Positions 1-8,738 of a DNA stretch of 64,000 nt are shown here, piece after piece. The stretch's first letter is position 1. The number at the start of each line of letters is the position of its first letter. Source of the stretch: Oceanicola sp. 22II-s10i (GTDB lineage: Bacteria > Pseudomonadota > Alphaproteobacteria > Rhodobacterales > Rhodobacteraceae); NCBI RefSeq assembly GCF_002210105.1, contig NZ_AQQU01000001.1:656501-720500 (forward strand), read 5' to 3'. A program made the position numbers and the translations under genes. The notes under the pieces are model-generated. The model was given only the letters and a program-made list of their open reading frames with translations. It made no database searches and was not told the origin of the DNA.

Positions 1-2
1 TC

Positions 3-1586
3 GGCCCGCAGCGCACCGACGCGGTGGACGGCTGCGAATGGCTGCCGCTGACGCCGGGGTCGGACACCGCGATGATGCTGGCGCTGGCGTTCGTGCTGGA
101 AAGCGAGGGGCTGGCCGATCACGCCTTCCTCGACCGCTACACCACCGGCTTCGACCGGTTCCGGCCCTACCTGATGGGCGAGACGGACGGTCAGCCCAAG
201 ACGCCGGAATGGGCCGCGCCGCTCTGTGGTGTCGAGCCGGAGACGATCCGCGAACTGGCGCGGCGTATGGCGGCGACGCGGACGCTGATCACCGTGTCGT
301 GGTCACTGCAGCGCGGGCATCACGGGGAACAGCCGTTCTGGATGTCCGCCGTACTCGCCTCGATGCTGGGCCAGATCGGCCTGCCGGGTGGCGGGGTCGG
401 CTACGGTTACGGGGCCATCGGCGGGATCGGCAAGTCGCTGATGGGGCTGACCGGCATGACGTTTTCCCAAAAGCAGAACCCGGTGAAACGCTTCATCCCC
501 GTCGCCCGGATCGCGGACATGCTGCGCAATCCCGGCGTGCCCTACGACTTCAACGGACGGAACGAGCCCTATCCCGACATTCGCCTCGTCTACTGGGCGG
601 GGGGCAACCCGTTCCATCACCACCAGGACCTGAACGCGCTGCACGAGGCATGGCAGAAGCCCGAGACGATCATCGTCAACGAACCGTGGTGGACCCCGAC
701 CGCCAAGCGCGCGGACATCGTGTTTCCGGCGACAACGCCCTACGAGCGCGAGGATATCGGGCGCGCGCCGACGGACGATTACCTGTTCTACATGCCCGCG
801 ATGATCCCCCCGGTCGGCGAGGCGCGGGATGACTACGACATCCTGACCGGGCTCGCCGAACGGATGGGGATCGGTGCGGATTTCACGGAGGGCAAGACCT
901 CCGCCGAATGGATCCGCGAGCTTTACGCAGATTACCGCGAACGGGCTGCGTCCAAGGGGATCGAGGTGCCGGAGTTCGACGGGCTGGTGGAGCAGAACTG
1001 GATGCAGCTGCCGATCCGCGATCCCGGCCCGAACCGCGAGCTGTTCGCGCCGTTCCGCGAGGACCCGGAGGGATCGCCGCTCGGGACACCGTCGGGCAAG
1101 ATCGAGATCTTCTCCGAGACCATCGACGGGTTTGGCTATGACGACTGCCCCGGCCATCCGGTCTGGCTGCCCGCCGACGAATGGCTGGGCAATGCGACCG
1201 TGGATTACCCGCTGCACATGGTCTCGCCCCAGCCGGGCGACAAGCTGCACAGCCAGCTTGAGGCCGCCCTGCGCGATGTCGAGGGCGCGCGCCCCGTGGC
1301 ACTGGCGATCCATCCGGACGACGCCGCTGCGCGCGGAATCGAGGGGCGCGAGATCGTGCGGGTGTTCAACGCGCGCGGCGCCTGCCGGGCGCGGGCGACG
1401 CTGACGCGGGACATCCGTCCCGGCGTCGTCGCGCTTCCGACCGGCGCATGGTTCGGCGATCCGGGCGGCAACATCGACCCGGACGGCAACCCCAACGTGC
1501 TGACCCGCGACGTCGGCACCTCGCGCCTCGGGCAGGGGTGCAGCGCGCATACCGCGCTGGTCGAGGTGGCGAAGCTGGAGCGCTAG
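3..1586 (+). CDS. Molybdopterin-dependent oxidoreductase, BisC/TMAO-reductase type (5' truncated by window edge)
   Basis: The frame is already open at the first base, so only about the last 528 residues are present. The protein matches the C-terminal two thirds of the DMSO-reductase family: a segment GGNPFHHHQDLN typical of the molybdopterin-guanine-dinucleotide domain, a region reading NEPWWTPTAKRADIVFPATT, and a final domain beginning near HMVSPQPGDKLHSQL, as in biotin sulfoxide and TMAO reductases. By family knowledge it would reduce an S- or N-oxide or a related substrate using a bis-MGD molybdenum centre. The residue that ligates molybdenum lies upstream of the window, so substrate and cofactor details cannot be settled. 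It converges on putA and the two stop codons share the four bases CTAG at 1583-1586. Confidence 0.9.
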   Translation, partial: GPQRTDAVDGCEWLPLTPGSDTAMMLALAFVLESEGLADHAFLDRYTTGFDRFRPYLMGETDGQPKTPEWAAPLCGVEPETIRELARRMAATRTLITVSWSLQRGHHGEQPFWMSAVLASMLGQIGLPGGGVGYGYGAIGGIGKSLMGLTGMTFSQKQNPVKRFIPVARIADMLRNPGVPYDFNGRNEPYPDIRLVYWAGGNPFHHHQDLNALHEAWQKPETIIVNEPWWTPTAKRADIVFPATTPYEREDIGRAPTDDYLFYMPAMIPPVGEARDDYDILTGLAERMGIGADFTEGKTSAEWIRELYADYRERAASKGIEVPEFDGLVEQNWMQLPIRDPGPNRELFAPFREDPEGSPLGTPSGKIEIFSETIDGFGYDDCPGHPVWLPADEWLGNATVDYPLHMVSPQPGDKLHSQLEAALRDVEGARPVALAIHPDDAAARGIEGREIVRVFNARGACRARATLTRDIRPGVVALPTGAWFGDPGGNIDPDGNPNVLTRDVGTSRLGQGCSAHTALVEVAKLER

Positions 1587-4500
1587 CGCCCCGCCAACAG
1601 CGCGGCATTGCCGCCCGCAGCCGTGGTGTCCACGCAGAGGTGCCGCTCGTGCATCGCGTGGGCGGTGTCCGGCTGGCCGGTGATCAGCGGGATGATCGGG
1701 CCGTCGCGGTCCGCCAGCGCGCGGGCGTAGGCGCGGGCGGTGGCGGAGTCGCCCCACCACAGGACGCCCCCGATCCGGTCGAGCGATTTCAGCGCCTCGG
1801 GCGGCAGTGATCCGTCGACGGCGACGGCCCTGCCGCCAAGCGCCTCGACCTGCTGCACCTGGTCTGACGCCGCACCTCCGGGTCCGAGGCAGAGCACCGG
1901 CGCGCGGGGTGACAGGCTGAGGCGGTTCAGCTCTCCGGTCGGGCCGGGGAGCTGGGTGTATTGAGGCTCCGACGGTCGGGACGCCGCCGCCTCCAGCGCC
2001 TTGCGGAGCTTGGCAGGGTCTGCAGTTTCGCCCGTTTCAGGCGCAACAGGCGCTCTGCCCCGCATCGTGAACCGCGTCACGTAGTGCGGGCCCCCCGCCT
2101 TCGGCCCGGTGCCCGACAGCCCCTCGCCGCCGAAGGGCTGCGAGCCGACGATGGCGCCGATCTGGTTGCGGTTGGCATAGATGTTCCCGGCGGTCACCCG
2201 GTCCGCGATCGTCTGCACCCGGTCGTCGATCCGCGTGTGCAGGCCAAAGGTCAGTCCGTAGCCCGTCGCGTTGATCGCGTCGATCACCCGGTCCAGATCG
2301 CGCGCCTTGAAGGTGGCGATGTGCAGGACCGGGCCGAACACCTCGCGTTCCAGATCCGCGATGCCCTTCACCGAGATCAGCGCGGGGGCCACGAAATGCC
2401 CGCCCTCCGGCTTGGCGACGCGATGAACGAGTCGCCCCTCGGCGCGGGCTTTCTCGACATAGCTCTCGATCTCGTCCCGCGCCTGCGCGGTGATCACCGG
2501 CCCGACATCGGTTGCGATCTCCCACGGATCGCCGAGCGCCAGCTCGTCCATCGCACCGGTAAGCATCTCGCGCAGCGTGTCCGCGATATCCTCCTGCACG
2601 TAGAGGCAGCGCAGGGCGGAACACCTCTGCCCCGCCGACTGGAAGGACGAGGCGACGATGTCCCGCACCGCCTGTTCCGGCAGCGCGGTGGAATCGACGA
2701 TCATCGCGTTCAGCCCGCCGGTCTCCGCGATCAGCGGCGCGCCGGGGGCGAGGTGTTCGGCCATCGCCCGCTGGATGCGCCGCGCGGTGGCGGTCGAGCC
2801 TGTGAAGGCCACGCCATCGACGCGCGGGTCCGAGGTCAGCGCCGCGCCGACCTCGCTTCCCGCACCGGGCAGCAGTTGCAGCGCGGTGTCCGGAACACCC
2901 GCCGCATGCAGGTGGCGGACGGCCCAGGCGGCGATGGCGGATGTAGTTTCGGCGGGCTTGGCCAGCACCGCATTGCCAGTGGCGAGCGCGGCGGCGATCT
3001 GGCCGGTGAAGATCGCCAGAGGGAAGTTCCAGGGGCTGATGCAGGCGAAGATGCCGCGCGGCGGGGCGGCCTGTTCCTGCGCGCGGGCGGCGTAATATCG
3101 CAGGAAATCCACCGCCTCGCGCAATTCGGCCACGGCGTCGGGCAGGGTCTTGCCCGCTTCGGTGGCGAGCAGGGCGAACAGGGTGCCGAAATCCGCCTCG
3201 TATCGGTCCGCTGCGGCGTTGAGGATCCGCACACGTTCGATGACCGGCACGTCCCAGGTGCGGGCGGCGGTGAGGGCGGTTTCGACATCGGCACGGGTGG
3301 CCGGGACGACCTCTCCGATCCGTTCACCGGTGGCGGGATTGTACGCGGCTTCGGGCGTCGCGCCCTCGACCGCGCCCGCGATAATCGGAGTCACCTGCCA
3401 GTGCGCGGGCCGATCACGTGCCGCGTCTATACGCTCAAGTATGGTGACGTCGTGCAAGTCGAACCCTTCGGAGTTGGGACGTTCCGGCAGGAAAAGCTCC
3501 GGCCCCGTCGGCAGGGCGGGCCCCGGCTCCGACAGCGCCTCGAACGGACAGGCGGCGACGGTTTCCGGGGGCACCTCCTCGTCCACCAGCTGGTGCACGA
3601 AGGAGGAGTTCGCGCCGTTCTCCAGCAGCCGCCGGACAAGGTAGGCCAGCAGGTCGCGGTGCTGCCCTACGGGGGCGTATATACGGCAACGGGTGCCGTG
3701 GTTCCGAAGGACGATGTCGTGCAGCGCCTCGCCCATGCCGTGCAGGCGCTGGAACTCGTAGCGGGCGGTGTCGATCCCGCGCGCCATGTCCAAGACGGCA
3801 GCCACGGAGTGCGCATTGTGGGTGGCGAACTGCGGATATATGCGGTCGGTCATCCCGAGCAGCATCCGGGCATGGGCGAGGAAGGACACATCCGTCGCCG
3901 CCTTGCGGGTGAAGACCGGGAAATCCTCCAGCCCCTCGACCTGCGCATGCTTGACCTCGGTGTCCCAGTAGGCGCCCTTGACCAGTCGAACCATGATGCG
4001 GCGGTCATGGGTCTGCGCCATGCGGTAGACGCCCTCGATCACGTCCCCGGCGCGGCGGCCATAGGCCTGCACCACCACGCCGAACCCGTCCCAGCCCGCC
4101 AGCGCCGGATCGGACAGCACTGCCTCGATCACCTTCAGCGACAGGCCCAGCCGGTCCGCCTCCTCGGCGTCGACGTTCAGGCCCATCCCGGCCTTCGCCG
4201 CCTGCCGGGCCAGATCACGCAGGACCGGCACAAGTTCGGCCATCACGCGCCCGGTCTTGGCGACCTCATAGCGGGGATGCAGGGCGGACAGCTTGACCGA
4301 AATGCCGGGGTTCGCCGCGATGTCGCCGGGACGACAGGCGACGGAGATCGCCTTGATCGCCTCGGCATAGGCACGGGCATAGCGTGCGGCATCGGAAGCC
4401 GTCATCGCCGCCTCGCCCAGCATGTCGTAGGAATAGGTGAAGCCCTCGGCCTCCTTCCCGCGCGCACGCTTCATCGCGGCCCCGATGTCCTGCCCCAGCA

Positions 4501-5032
4501 CGAACTGCCGCCCCATCTCGCGCATCGCGCCGGATACGGCGGTTCGGATCACCGGCTCGCCCAGACGGCGCACCATCCCGCGGAGTGTGCCGGCGACCCC
4601 CGGCTCCTCATCCGCCAGAACGCGGCCCGTCAGCATCAGGCCCCATGTCGAGGCGTTGACCAGCGGCGAGTGGGAATGGCCGATGTGACGGGACCAGTCG
4701 GAGGGAGCGATCTTGTCCTCGATCAGCGCGTCGAGCGTGGCGGCGTCGGGGACGCGCAGCATCGCCTCGGCCAGACACATGAGCGCGACGCCTTCCTCGG
4801 TCGACAGGCCGTATTCGGCGAGAAACAGCTCCATCATCCCCGGTCGCGCACGGCTGCGGATCCGCCGGACGAGGTCCGCGGCGGCGGCGACGATGCGCGC
4901 CCGCGCCCCGGCGTCCAGAGCGGCGCGGTCGGTCAGACGCGCTACCAGGGCGGCCTCGTCCTGTCGCTTGTTCACATCCCATTTCGGATCAAGGTCGATC
5001 ATTTGTCTCACCATGTCAGCCGGTGTGGCCAT
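1583..5032 (-). CDS. putA: Bifunctional proline dehydrogenase / L-glutamate-gamma-semialdehyde dehydrogenase
   Basis: PutA oxidises proline to glutamate in two steps: an N-terminal FAD-dependent proline dehydrogenase domain (roughly residues 70-500) and a C-terminal NAD-dependent aldehyde dehydrogenase domain (roughly 570-1040). The aldehyde dehydrogenase nucleophile is visible as Cys804 in SAGQRCSALR. The start ATGGCCACACCG at 5032 gives 1149 aa. It has no ribbon-helix-helix DNA-binding segment before the catalytic core, so this is a PutA that does not repress itself, and control presumably falls to the divergent Lrp-type gene 65 bp away. The reading frame stays open upstream of 5032, but that part is arginine-rich and runs into the divergent regulator, so I reject it. 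No clear Shine-Dalgarno precedes the chosen start. A large open frame on the opposite strand is a GC-driven shadow. Confidence 0.97.
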   Translation of the reverse strand: MATPADMVRQMIDLDPKWDVNKRQDEAALVARLTDRAALDAGARARIVAAAADLVRRIRSRARPGMMELFLAEYGLSTEEGVALMCLAEAMLRVPDAATLDALIEDKIAPSDWSRHIGHSHSPLVNASTWGLMLTGRVLADEEPGVAGTLRGMVRRLGEPVIRTAVSGAMREMGRQFVLGQDIGAAMKRARGKEAEGFTYSYDMLGEAAMTASDAARYARAYAEAIKAISVACRPGDIAANPGISVKLSALHPRYEVAKTGRVMAELVPVLRDLARQAAKAGMGLNVDAEEADRLGLSLKVIEAVLSDPALAGWDGFGVVVQAYGRRAGDVIEGVYRMAQTHDRRIMVRLVKGAYWDTEVKHAQVEGLEDFPVFTRKAATDVSFLAHARMLLGMTDRIYPQFATHNAHSVAAVLDMARGIDTARYEFQRLHGMGEALHDIVLRNHGTRCRIYAPVGQHRDLLAYLVRRLLENGANSSFVHQLVDEEVPPETVAACPFEALSEPGPALPTGPELFLPERPNSEGFDLHDVTILERIDAARDRPAHWQVTPIIAGAVEGATPEAAYNPATGERIGEVVPATRADVETALTAARTWDVPVIERVRILNAAADRYEADFGTLFALLATEAGKTLPDAVAELREAVDFLRYYAARAQEQAAPPRGIFACISPWNFPLAIFTGQIAAALATGNAVLAKPAETTSAIAAWAVRHLHAAGVPDTALQLLPGAGSEVGAALTSDPRVDGVAFTGSTATARRIQRAMAEHLAPGAPLIAETGGLNAMIVDSTALPEQAVRDIVASSFQSAGQRCSALRCLYVQEDIADTLREMLTGAMDELALGDPWEIATDVGPVITAQARDEIESYVEKARAEGRLVHRVAKPEGGHFVAPALISVKGIADLEREVFGPVLHIATFKARDLDRVIDAINATGYGLTFGLHTRIDDRVQTIADRVTAGNIYANRNQIGAIVGSQPFGGEGLSGTGPKAGGPHYVTRFTMRGRAPVAPETGETADPAKLRKALEAAASRPSEPQYTQLPGPTGELNRLSLSPRAPVLCLGPGGAASDQVQQVEALGGRAVAVDGSLPPEALKSLDRIGGVLWWGDSATARAYARALADRDGPIIPLITGQPDTAHAMHERHLCVDTTAAGGNAALLAGR

Positions 5033-5060
5033 GATAATTGACTCGCACCCGGCCCTTCGC

Positions 5061-5100
5061 CCAAACTTCGGCAAATCGCAGCCAGAAGGACCAAACTTTG
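5061..5100 (+). promoter_or_regulatory. Direct repeat in the putA/Lrp divergent promoter, candidate regulator site
   Basis: CCAAACTTCG at 5061-5070 recurs as CCAAACTTTG at 5091-5100, a spacing of 30 bp or about three helical turns. The second copy overlaps the TTG start of the regulator. Lrp/AsnC proteins bind repeated sites on one face of the helix, so this is a plausible PutR operator. This is inference from spacing only. Confidence 0.35.
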
Positions 5101-5598
5101 CCCCCGGAGCAGGACGAACGACCCGAGAGGAGCGGTGCCGTCGCGCTCGACCAGATCGACAGGGCAATCCTGCGCGAACTTGTCCGCAACGGCCGTGTCT
5201 CCCTCGTCGAACTGGGGCAGAGCGTCGGCCTGTCAAAAACCCCGGTCGCCGCGCGGGTGAAACGGCTGGAGGCGGAGGGCGTCATCACCGGCTACAGGGC
5301 CGAACTTTCGGCGCGCAGGCTGGGGCGCGATCACGTCGCGTTCCTCGAGGTCCGGCTGTCCGACACGCGGGAAAAGGCTCTGCGTGCGTTCAACGCGGCG
5401 GTCCGGGCGATCCCCGAGGTCGAGGAGTGCCACATGATCGCCGGCGGGTTCGACTACCTCGTCAAGGTCCGGACGCGCGACATCGCCGACTACCGGCGAG
5501 TGCTGGGCGAAAGTATCTCGACCCTGCCGAACGTGGCGGCGACCTCGACCTACGTCTCGCTTGAAAGCGTGATCGACCGCGGCGTCGATCAGGTCTGA
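5098..5598 (+). CDS. Lrp/AsnC family transcriptional regulator, probable proline-responsive activator of putA
   Basis: This is a 166-residue Lrp/AsnC regulator: an N-terminal helix-turn-helix (RAILRELVRNGRVSLVELGQ then SVGLSKTPVAARVKRLEAEG) followed by a RAM ligand-binding domain with GGFDYLVKVRTRD. Divergent placement beside putA matches PutR of Agrobacterium and Rhodobacter, which activates putA in response to proline. I chose the TTG at 5098 because AGAAGGA sits 7 bases upstream and it gives the usual family length. An earlier TTG at 5038 would add 20 unlike residues and run close to the putA start. The 3' end overlaps the convergent PAS gene by 10 bp. The name putR would be reasonable but rests on context. 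Confidence 0.9.
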   Translation: MPPEQDERPERSGAVALDQIDRAILRELVRNGRVSLVELGQSVGLSKTPVAARVKRLEAEGVITGYRAELSARRLGRDHVAFLEVRLSDTREKALRAFNAAVRAIPEVEECHMIAGGFDYLVKVRTRDIADYRRVLGESISTLPNVAATSTYVSLESVIDRGVDQV

Positions 5599-6005
5599 GC
5601 GGCGGCGCGGCGCAGGCGTTTGCGTTCCTCGAAATCGGCGGTCACGTCGCGCATCACCGCGCCGATGGCGGCAATCCCGCCATCACCGTCGAGCAGCGGG
5701 AAAATCGAGAACTGGACCGAGATCTGCGCCCCGTCCTTGCGCAGCGCGGGCACCGACAGCAGATCGCCCGCGCCGTAGTGGGTCTGACCCGTCGCTATCG
5801 TATGGTCATAGCCTTCCCAGTGCCGCGCCCGCAGGCGTTCCGGCGTGATGATGTCGAGCGTGGCGCCAATAGCCTCGGACGCGGCAAAGCCGAATATCCG
5901 CTCGGCCCCGGCATTCCAGACGCGGATGACGCCCTCGCGGTCCGAAACCACCAGCGCGTCGGGCATCGCCGCGCAGATCTCGGGTGCCAGATCCTCGATG
6001 TTCAT
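5589..6005 (-). CDS. Single PAS-domain protein
   Basis: This 138-residue protein is almost entirely one PAS/PAC unit: PDALVVSDREGVIRVWNAGA begins the PAS core, ERIFGFAASEAIG continues it, and VMRDVTADFEERKRLR ends the PAC motif. There is no kinase, GGDEF or HTH output domain, so it may act through protein contacts or as a small sensor. The ATG at 6005 follows a strong GGAGGAGAG ribosome site. Its last codons overlap the convergent Lrp gene by 10 bp. No catalytic role can be read from the sequence and the ligand is unknown. Confidence 0.85.
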   Translation of the reverse strand: MNIEDLAPEICAAMPDALVVSDREGVIRVWNAGAERIFGFAASEAIGATLDIITPERLRARHWEGYDHTIATGQTHYGAGDLLSVPALRKDGAQISVQFSIFPLLDGDGGIAAIGAVMRDVTADFEERKRLRRAAAQT

Positions 6006-6089
6006 GGCTTCTCTCCTCCCTCGTGCGGGCCGCCAGATATGTGGCCTGCGCCATGCCAGCGTTGCCTTGGCGGCCCGGAATGTCCATGC

Positions 6090-6102
6090 CCGTATGATAC
6101 GG
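6090..6102. promoter_or_regulatory. Perfect dyad CCGTAT-G-ATACGG upstream of the aminotransferase
   Basis: Six-base arms with a one-base spacer lie 22 bases before the ATG at 6125, between divergent genes (PAS protein and aminotransferase). Position and symmetry suggest an operator. The binding protein is unknown. Confidence 0.35.
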
Positions 6103-6124
6103 TCCGTCAGCCGCCGGAGAGATC

Positions 6125-7342
6125 ATGAGCCTTCTCACCCAGTCCCTCGCCCCCGGTCTTCCCCCCGCTGTCCCGATCTGGAAGGGCTTTCCGAAATACA
6201 ATTTCGTCGGCGGCAACATCGACCCCGACACCGTCGCGACCGACACGCTGGCCGAACGCGCCGCGGCGGGGATTCGGCGGCACGGGGCGCGGATGGCGTT
6301 CTACAACATGGGCTGCGGGCCGCTAGGCTTCGACCTGCTTAGGGAACGGATCGCCGACCGGCTGAACCGGCTGCGGGGGATGGACGTCTCGGCGGACGGT
6401 GTGCTGGTGACATCCGGGTCCGGGCAGGGGCTGGACCTGATCAACACCTGCTTCGTCGCGCCGGGCGATACGGTGCTGATGGAACAGCACACCTACTCCG
6501 CCGCCGCGACCCGGCTGAAGAAGCTGGGCGCGCGGATCGTCAGCGCGCCGCTCGACGGAGACGGGATCGACACGGACGCGCTCGCGGGCGTGCTGGAGGG
6601 GCTGAGGGCCGACGGCGTGCGGCCCAAGTTCATCTTTACCATTCCGACGATCCAGAACCCGACCGGCTCGATCCTGCCGCTGGAACGCCGCCATGCGCTG
6701 GTCGCGCTGGCCCGCGAATACGGCGTGCCGATCATCGAGGACGAATGTTACGCCGAGCTGACATTCGACATCGAACGGCCCCCGGCGATCCATGCGCTGG
6801 CGCCGGACGTGACGGTCTATGTGGGCTCCTACTCCAAGACGCTCAGCCCGGCGATGCGGCTCGGCTTCATCGCGGGCGATCCCGCGCTGATCCGGCAGAT
6901 CGCGGCGCTGAAGGCGGACAGCGGCACCAGTTCGGTCACGCAGGCCATGGTGGCCGAGGTGCTGGCGGACGGCTATGACGCGCACACCGCCGGGCTGTGC
7001 GAGACGCTGAAGGCCAAGCGGGACACCATCGTCAACGCCGTCGCGCGGGAGTTCGGGACCAGCGTCGACGTGGCCCCGCATGTCGGCGGGATCTACATCT
7101 GGCTGACCTTCCCCGAGGGCTTCGACACCCGCCGCCTGCTAGAGCCCGCGGCGAAGGAAGGCGTGATCTTCAACGCCGGGGCCGACTGGTCGGTGATGCC
7201 CGAGAACGGCGAGCGGCACATGCGGCTGTGTTTCGCACACATGGCCGCGACGGATCTCGAGGAGGGCGTCGCTACGCTGGCCCGCGTCTGTCACGATGTC
7301 GCCGGTTTCCCCGAGCGGCGGGCGAACGTGGCCGCGGGATGA
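6125..7342 (+). CDS. PLP-dependent class I/II aminotransferase (2-aminoadipate aminotransferase / LysN-like)
   Basis: This 405-residue fold-type I aminotransferase has the expected cofactor residues: N178 in the IQNPTG motif, D206 and Y209 in IIEDECYAEL, and the Schiff-base lysine K238 in GSYSKTLSPAMR. It resembles the aminotransferase domain of MocR proteins and 2-aminoadipate aminotransferases but carries no GntR DNA-binding domain. The exact amino donor is not predictable. It overlaps the next gene by 4 bp (ATGA), so the two form an operon: the aminotransferase makes a 2-oxo acid while its neighbour oxidises 2-hydroxy acids. That pairing suggests conversion of a 2-hydroxy or 2-amino acid, which is inference. 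Confidence 0.92.
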   Translation: MSLLTQSLAPGLPPAVPIWKGFPKYNFVGGNIDPDTVATDTLAERAAAGIRRHGARMAFYNMGCGPLGFDLLRERIADRLNRLRGMDVSADGVLVTSGSGQGLDLINTCFVAPGDTVLMEQHTYSAAATRLKKLGARIVSAPLDGDGIDTDALAGVLEGLRADGVRPKFIFTIPTIQNPTGSILPLERRHALVALAREYGVPIIEDECYAELTFDIERPPAIHALAPDVTVYVGSYSKTLSPAMRLGFIAGDPALIRQIAALKADSGTSSVTQAMVAEVLADGYDAHTAGLCETLKAKRDTIVNAVAREFGTSVDVAPHVGGIYIWLTFPEGFDTRRLLEPAAKEGVIFNAGADWSVMPENGERHMRLCFAHMAATDLEEGVATLARVCHDVAGFPERRANVAAG

Positions 7343-8586
7343 AGGACGGCGCCCCGTCCGCCGCCGCACTGGCGTCCGCGCCGACACCCGGCTGGCTGGC
7401 GCGGCGCAGGCTGAAGCGGGCGCTGTCGCTCGACGATTTCCAGAAGATGGCCAGGGGCTTCCTGCCGCGCCCGGTCTACGCCTATGTCGCCGGCGCCTCC
7501 GAAACCGGGGCGACGCTGGAGGACAACCGCGCGGTCTATCGCGACCTGGCGTTCCTGCCGAAAACGCTGATCGATGTCTCGAAACGGACCACCCGGACGC
7601 GCCTGTTCGACCGCGACTATACGCAGCCGTTCGGAATTGCGCCGGTCGGGTTCAGCGCCCTGACCGCCTATCGCGGCGACCTTGCGCTGGCCAAATCCGC
7701 CGCGCGGGCCGGGATCCCGATGATCATGAGCGGCGCCTCGCTGATCCGGCTGGAAGAGGTGGCGGCGGCCTGTCCGGACGCGTGGTTCCAGATCTACCTG
7801 CCCGGCGAGGAGGAGGTCATCCTGTCGATGCTGGACCGGGTCAAGGCGGCAGGCTTCGGGACGCTGGTGCTGACGGTGGACATGCCGGTGGTCTCGAACC
7901 GCGAAACCAACTACCGCGCCGGCTTCTCGGCCCCGCTGAGACCGTCGTTGCGGCTGGCATGGGACGGGATGGTGCGCCCGGAATGGACGGTCGGCACATT
8001 CCTGCGGACGATCGTCCAGCACGGGATGCCGCATTTCGAGAACGCCCGCGTCGAACGCGGCCCGGCCATCGTGTCGCGGAACGTGGTGCGGGCCATGGGG
8101 GCGCGGGATCACCTGAACTGGGATCACTTCGACCTGATCCGCCGCACGTGGAAGGGCCGCCTGATCATCAAGGGGATCATGACGGCCGGGGATGCGGTCA
8201 AGGCGGTGGCGCACGGTGCCGACGCGGTGGTCGTGTCGAACCACGGCGGGCGGCAGCTTGACAGCCTGCCCTCGCCGCTGCGGGTCCTGCCGCATGTGGC
8301 CGAAGCGGTCGGTGGCAAGGTGCCGGTTCTTATGGACAGCGGCATCCGGCGCGGGGCGGATGTGCTGAAGGCGCTGGCCCTCGGCGCGGATTTCGTCTTT
8401 GCCGGCCGGCCTTTCATCTTTGCCGCCGCATTGGCGGGGGAGGCGGGAGTCGGCCATGCCATCGGTCTGCTGGGCGAAGAGGTGAACCGCGACATGGCCC
8501 TGCTGGGGATCACCGACACGACACAGATGACACCGGACCTGCTGATGCGGATCGGCGGGGTGCCGTTCGGGCACTACGGGCTGTGA
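7339..8586 (+). CDS. FMN-dependent alpha-hydroxy-acid oxidising protein (lactate dehydrogenase / glycolate oxidase family)
   Basis: This 415-residue protein belongs to the FMN alpha-hydroxy-acid dehydrogenase family (LldD, glycolate oxidase, mandelate dehydrogenase). The catalytic histidine H302 lies in VVSNHGGRQLDSLPSPLRVL, the family signature. Downstream, MDSGIRRGADVLKALALGAD and FAGRPFIFA form the phosphate-binding part of the TIM barrel. It oxidises an L-2-hydroxy acid to a 2-oxo acid; the chain length is not evident. The ATG at 7339 overlaps the stop of the aminotransferase gene, which supports this start and translational coupling. The open frame extends far upstream, but only inside the neighbouring gene. 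Confidence 0.92.
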   Translation: MKDGAPSAAALASAPTPGWLARRRLKRALSLDDFQKMARGFLPRPVYAYVAGASETGATLEDNRAVYRDLAFLPKTLIDVSKRTTRTRLFDRDYTQPFGIAPVGFSALTAYRGDLALAKSAARAGIPMIMSGASLIRLEEVAAACPDAWFQIYLPGEEEVILSMLDRVKAAGFGTLVLTVDMPVVSNRETNYRAGFSAPLRPSLRLAWDGMVRPEWTVGTFLRTIVQHGMPHFENARVERGPAIVSRNVVRAMGARDHLNWDHFDLIRRTWKGRLIIKGIMTAGDAVKAVAHGADAVVVSNHGGRQLDSLPSPLRVLPHVAEAVGGKVPVLMDSGIRRGADVLKALALGADFVFAGRPFIFAAALAGEAGVGHAIGLLGEEVNRDMALLGITDTTQMTPDLLMRIGGVPFGHYGL

Positions 8587-8625
8587 CCCGCCGGGGCGAG
8601 GCAGGCGGTGATCCGCATTGGCGTC

Positions 8626-8646
8626 AAACATGACTTGAGCATGTTT
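8626..8646. promoter_or_regulatory. Dyad AAACATG-N7-CATGTTT between the hydroxy-acid dehydrogenase and MFS genes
   Basis: Perfect 7-base arms spaced by 7 lie 40 bases past the hydroxy-acid dehydrogenase stop. It may end that transcript weakly or act as an operator for the MFS-SDR unit downstream. It overlaps a candidate -35 element (TTGAGC at 8635-8640). Confidence 0.35.
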
Positions 8647-8692
8647 CCCCATCGGGTGTATGACTGGTTCAAACCACTTACCGGTCGGTAAG
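8635..8692 (+). promoter_or_regulatory. Candidate promoter with a TetR-type operator CTTACCG-GT-CGGTAAG (8677-8692)
   Basis: TTGAGC (8635-8640) and TATGAC (8659-8664) are 18 bp apart, a plausible sigma-70 pair. Just after the expected transcription start lies a perfect 7-bp inverted repeat, CTTACCG / CGGTAAG with a GT spacer, of the form bound by many TetR regulators. Repressor binding here would block the MFS-SDR operon. A related sequence lies at 32221-32236. Confidence 0.45.
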
Positions 8693-8738
8693 CAAGCTAC
8701 ATTTCGTTCGGCCGCCGCGCCGACTAGGTCTATTCCCG

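Noticed and set aside
1961-5041. Open frame of over 1000 codons opposite putA
   Set aside because: It lies wholly antisense to a clear PutA gene, is rich in Arg, Gly and His, and has no domain pattern. Long antisense frames are expected at this GC content.
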